Of a DNA stretch of 64,000 nucleotides, positions 60,808 to 64,000 are shown in pieces. Within the stretch, counting starts at the first letter, position 1. Each line of letters opens with the position of its first letter. The notes below the pieces were generated by a model. That model was not told the origin of the DNA. It ran no database searches and saw nothing but the letters and a program-made list of their open reading frames with translations. A program made the position numbers and the translations under genes. The stretch lies in assembly GCA_020060215.1 (NCBI GenBank), contig JAGVAP010000088.1:48482-112481 (forward strand), written 5' to 3'. The stretch is from Deltaproteobacteria bacterium (GTDB taxonomy: Bacteria > Desulfobacterota > DSM-4660 > Desulfatiglandales > HGW-15).

Positions 60808-61848
60808 ATGAAAAGGGACAGGGATTATTTCGTAGCCGTATGGATTCTCGTTGCTGCAGTTATCTGCCTCTCGGCAGGAACCTCCATCTCCGCGGAGAGG
60901 CCGAAAAACTGGCCGAAGACCGTCTCCATCGGCTCGGGCACCGGAACGATCTACTACACCATAGCCGGCGGCATGGGCAAAATGATGGAGAAGCACCTGG
61001 GGGTTGCCGGCATCCCGACGAAGACTTCCGGCGGGGAGGAGACCGCCAGGCTCATCCGCTCCGGCGACCTGGATATGGGGTTCATCACGCCGGATGTGGG
61101 ATACGATGCGTTCAGGGGTGTCGGCAACTTCAAGGACATCGGTCCCGTGCCCATGCGTGTCTTTCTGCAGGACTTCCCCCTGACCTATTGCCTTGTCACC
61201 CTCGAAAATTCAGGAATCGATTCCTGGGCCGATCTCAAGGGCAAATCGGGATACTACAGGGCCAGGGGATCCTCGGTCATGGAGCTTCTCTGGGAGGCCA
61301 GTCTCCAGGCGTATGGATTGAAGAAGGACGATGTCAAGAAGGCCCTGCAATACGACAGGGCCTCCGAGTGGATCGATGCCATGAAGACCGGGAAGGCCGA
61401 CTTTGCCTTGGATTGCGGCTCCCATCCCTCGGGCAAGTGGATGGAACTGGCAAGCACACATCCGATGAAGATCGTTCATGTCGATGACGCTCACCTCAGG
61501 AAGATCGAGGAGAAGCTTCCTTGGGCATTCTCCCTGAGCATCCCCGGAGGAACCTACAAGAGCATGCCCAAAGAGGTTCAGACCGCAGCCTTCGCCGTGG
61601 TTGTGGATTGCAGGAAGGACCTGCCCGAGGACTTTGTCTACGCCCTCACCAAGATGATCTGGGACCACTTCGACGAGTTCGCCACATACCACCCGGTCTG
61701 CAAGTCCTTCACCGCCCAGGCCGTGAAGAGGACGAATTTCGCTTATCACCCCGGGGCCATAAGGTACTACAAGGAAACGAACCACTGGTCGGAGAAGCTG
61801 GATCAGCGGCAGAAGAAACTGCTCGATGAGATCAAGGAAAACAAGTAG
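60808..61848 (+). CDS. TAXI-type TRAP transporter solute receptor
   Basis: 346 residues. Signal peptide (YFVAVWILVAAVICLSAG), then SIGSGTGTIYYTIAGGMGKMM, the TAXI signature, and DMGFITPDVGYDAFRG. Binds substrate in the periplasm and hands it to the permease. AAGGAG precedes the ATG. Its stop overlaps the frame of the permease's upstream extension. Substrate unknown. Confidence 0.92.
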   Translation: MKRDRDYFVAVWILVAAVICLSAGTSISAERPKNWPKTVSIGSGTGTIYYTIAGGMGKMMEKHLGVAGIPTKTSGGEETARLIRSGDLDMGFITPDVGYDAFRGVGNFKDIGPVPMRVFLQDFPLTYCLVTLENSGIDSWADLKGKSGYYRARGSSVMELLWEASLQAYGLKKDDVKKALQYDRASEWIDAMKTGKADFALDCGSHPSGKWMELASTHPMKIVHVDDAHLRKIEEKLPWAFSLSIPGGTYKSMPKEVQTAAFAVVVDCRKDLPEDFVYALTKMIWDHFDEFATYHPVCKSFTAQAVKRTNFAYHPGAIRYYKETNHWSEKLDQRQKKLLDEIKENK

Positions 61849-61879
61849 CCGCCCTCGGGTGACCCACGCCGGTGAACGT

Positions 61880-63814
61880 ATGGCTGAGAGCAGGATCAGA
61901 AAGGCAGTGATCACGGTCCTATCCGTCGCCTTGATGACATTGGGAATACTCTATGTTTCCAATCTCCTGGATCTTCTTTCCGATCACTTCACCATGGTGC
62001 CTTACTGCGCCCTCATCCTCATGCTGGTCCTCATCCTCGTCTTCCTCAATTTCTCGGTCAGAGGGGGGCCGGCAACGGGCAGGGTCCCCTGGTATGACGG
62101 CATCTTCATAGCCATGAGCATATGCGGAGCCGGTTACATCACCTTTTTCCCGGGCCGGTGGGAACCGCTTCTGCTTCGGGGGACCACCACGTACCTGGAG
62201 GTCGTTCTCTGCCTGATGCTCGTGGCTGCGGTCATCGAGGCGACCCGACGCACCGTAAACCTCTCCATGGCGCTCATCGCGTCGTTCTTCGTGGTTCATA
62301 TGATCTACGGGTCCCACTTCCCCGGGATCTTACGAACCTTCGACTTCAGGCTGGAGAGGATTGCGAGCGTCTTCTACTTGAGGGCCGAGGGTATTTTCGG
62401 GGCCCCCATCGAGATCGCGTGCACGATCGTCCTGATCTTCATGCTGTTTTCCGCTGTGCTGCAGGAATCCGATGCCGGGCGGTTCATCCTGGATGCGGCC
62501 CTTGCCCTTACCGGCCGCTGGAGGGGTGGGCCGGCGAAGGCCGCGATCATCGGGAGCGCCTCCCTGGGGACCATGGTTGGATCCACTGCGGCCAATATCG
62601 TCACCACCGGATCCATCACGATTCCCCTCATGAAAAAAATGGGCTACAGCCCCAATTTTGCCGGCGGCGTGGAGTGTGTAGCCTCGAACGGGGGACAGAT
62701 CATGCCGCCCGTCATGGGGGCCGTTGCCTTCCTGATCGCCGAACTTTTGGCCGTATCCTACTGGTCCGTATGCGTAGCCGCCTTTCTGCCCGCCTTTCTC
62801 TATTTCACTGCGATCTTTGTCCAGGTGCACTTTGAGGCGGTTCGGAAGGGACTGACCGGCCTTCCACCGCAGGATCTCCCCTCCCTCCGGAAGGTCTTCG
62901 GCAGGGGTTGGTATTTCATGATCCCCATCCTCCTGCTCATATACCTCCTGGCGGTCCTCCACATGCCTGTTCAGCACTGCGGGCTGTATGCATCCGTGGC
63001 AGCCTTCATCATCATCATCGCGGACTGGCAGAGGAAGGAGGCGAGCCGAAGGGGGCTGTGGGACCTGGTGGTCTGGCTCGTCCGCATCCTGGAACGATCC
63101 GCGCTGGCACTGCTCGTTCCGGCGGTGGCCTGCGCCTCGGCCGGGATCATCATCGGCTCTCTCGACTCCACCGGCCTCGGGTTCAGATTGTCGAGCATCC
63201 TGGTAGACGCCTCGGGCGGGAGCCTCCTGCTCCTCCTGCTCCTGACGGCCGCCGCCTCATTCATCCTTGGGATGGGGATGACCTCCATCCCCTGCTATCT
63301 GGTGCTGGTGATCCTGGTGGCCCCCGCCCTGACGCAACTTGGTGTACCCGCGATTGCCGCCCATCTCTTCATCTTTTACTACGGACTGATCTCCTTCCTC
63401 ACACCGCCCGTGGCCATAGCGGCCTACGTGGCCTGCGGGATCTCCGGCGGCAACCCGGTGAGGACGGGGTTCATAGCGATGCGTCTGGGGATCGTGAAGT
63501 ACATCATACCCTTCCTGTTCGTCTACAATCCGGCCCTGCTCTTCATCGGTTCTGCCGGTCATATCGTCCTGACGATATTCACCGGGATGATGGGCGTGGT
63601 GATCTTGAGCATCGGCCTGGAGGGGTACTTCATCCGGAGTGTCGCATGGACGGAGCGTATACTTCTCGTCTGCGGGGGATTCCTGCTCATGATGCCGGCT
63701 TACGAACAATGGATGCTCGTCATCGGAGGCGCAGTCCTGGGCGCGGCCGGTACCCTCTGGCATGTGAGATCGGCCCGCGCGGCCGCAGTGACGATATCCC
63801 CGAGGGCCACATGA
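61880..63814 (+). CDS. TRAP transporter permease, 4TM/12TM fusion
   Basis: 644 residues, about 18 hydrophobic helices. N-terminal quarter equals DctQ-type small subunit, the rest the DctM-type large subunit (GSASLGTMVGSTAANIVTTG, ASNGGQIMPPVMGAVAFL, FYYGLISFLTPPVAIAAY). This fused form pairs with TAXI receptors. Ion-driven import. Start ATG at 61880, 31 bases after the receptor stop. Confidence 0.93.
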   Translation: MAESRIRKAVITVLSVALMTLGILYVSNLLDLLSDHFTMVPYCALILMLVLILVFLNFSVRGGPATGRVPWYDGIFIAMSICGAGYITFFPGRWEPLLLRGTTTYLEVVLCLMLVAAVIEATRRTVNLSMALIASFFVVHMIYGSHFPGILRTFDFRLERIASVFYLRAEGIFGAPIEIACTIVLIFMLFSAVLQESDAGRFILDAALALTGRWRGGPAKAAIIGSASLGTMVGSTAANIVTTGSITIPLMKKMGYSPNFAGGVECVASNGGQIMPPVMGAVAFLIAELLAVSYWSVCVAAFLPAFLYFTAIFVQVHFEAVRKGLTGLPPQDLPSLRKVFGRGWYFMIPILLLIYLLAVLHMPVQHCGLYASVAAFIIIIADWQRKEASRRGLWDLVVWLVRILERSALALLVPAVACASAGIIIGSLDSTGLGFRLSSILVDASGGSLLLLLLLTAAASFILGMGMTSIPCYLVLVILVAPALTQLGVPAIAAHLFIFYYGLISFLTPPVAIAAYVACGISGGNPVRTGFIAMRLGIVKYIIPFLFVYNPALLFIGSAGHIVLTIFTGMMGVVILSIGLEGYFIRSVAWTERILLVCGGFLLMMPAYEQWMLVIGGAVLGAAGTLWHVRSARAAAVTISPRAT

Positions 63815-63915
63815 ATCCGCCGGGCTCACCCTTCTAGCCGGCATGAGGATGGTCATGGGACTCCTTCCCATGGTCCAAAACCGTTTCCGATCGAACAGTG
63901 CGTCCTGGTGGTCTT

Positions 63916-63987
63916 CTGTAGGAGCAAGCTCCTGCTTGCGATTCTTTCAGTTCCGAGAAGATCGCAAGCAGGAGCTTGCTCCTACAA
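63916..63987. repeat. BIME-like palindromic repeat, family A copy 3
   Basis: Best-preserved copy: CTGTAGGAGCAAGCTCCTGC TTGCGATTC, a short spacer with TTCCGAG, then the complement GAAGATCGCAAGCAGGAGCT TGCTCCTACAAG. It follows the TRAP permease and could end its transcript. Confidence 0.8.
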
Positions 63988-64000
63988 GAATAGAGCTCCA

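Overview
The window looks like chromosomal DNA of a GC-rich anaerobic bacterium, most probably Desulfobacterota (former Deltaproteobacteria) or a close relative. The basis is gene order and content: the riboflavin block nrdR-ribD-ribE-ribBA-ribH-nusB running into leuS-lptE-holA, the yceD-rpmF-plsX-fabG-acpP-fabF block, an ADP-forming acyl-CoA synthetase, TAXI-type TRAP transport, a molybdopterin/FeS/NrfD complex, and typical short intergenic repeats. No rRNA, tRNA, CRISPR array or intact insertion sequence was seen.

Layout. 0-3.3 kb: end of an unidentified gene, then guaA and guaB (minus). 3.4-5.6 kb: response regulator and murJ. 5.8-7.2 kb: rpsT, convergent with and overlapping holA. 7.2-16.2 kb: a minus-strand housekeeping run from rpiB, dCMP deaminase and nrdR through the rib genes to nusB, leuS, lptE and holA. 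16.2-19.7 kb: FHA-GAF protein, tRNA-editing-like B3/4 protein and two uncharacterised genes. 19.8-24.3 kb: yceD, rpmF and fatty-acid synthesis genes, lacking the fabH and fabD usually found between plsX and fabG. 24.6-28.3 kb: OPT and MFS transporters and a small periplasmic protein. 28.3-29.1 kb: rubredoxin-metallo-beta-lactamase fusion.

29.5-39.7 kb is the most unusual part: a minus-strand gene set that looks like an uncharacterised RiPP (ribosomally made, modified peptide) locus. In transcription order it holds a 57-residue peptide, a nucleotide cyclase-ATPase-TPR regulator, a class-1 isoprenoid-synthase-like protein, a radical SAM protein, a 94-residue candidate precursor with a Nif11-like leader, a SPASM radical SAM protein, and a second Cys-rich radical SAM protein with an apparent C-terminal frameshift. 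Just upstream lie a near-perfect CRP-type operator (TGTGA-N6-TCACG) and a gene for a Crp-like regulator whose recognition helix fits that operator. This suggests a cyclic-nucleotide feedback circuit controlling production of a peptide that might be prenylated.

40-51.5 kb: acyl-CoA synthetase, an encapsulin nanocompartment with its encapsulated ferritin-like cargo, cupin, methyltransferase, HAD phosphatase, a broken DUF3047 gene, a CheR-like methyltransferase, an SDR and a NapH-like FeS membrane protein. 51.6-55.2 kb: DUF35 protein, a thiolase interrupted by an in-frame TGA, and an ABC-F ATPase. 55.3-63.8 kb: a histidine-kinase remnant, a long leader region with two strong palindromes, then a molybdopterin oxidoreductase, its FeS and NrfD-like subunits, and a TAXI TRAP receptor and fused permease. 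Several families of palindromic or low-complexity repeats recur between genes and in places form the ends of coding regions.
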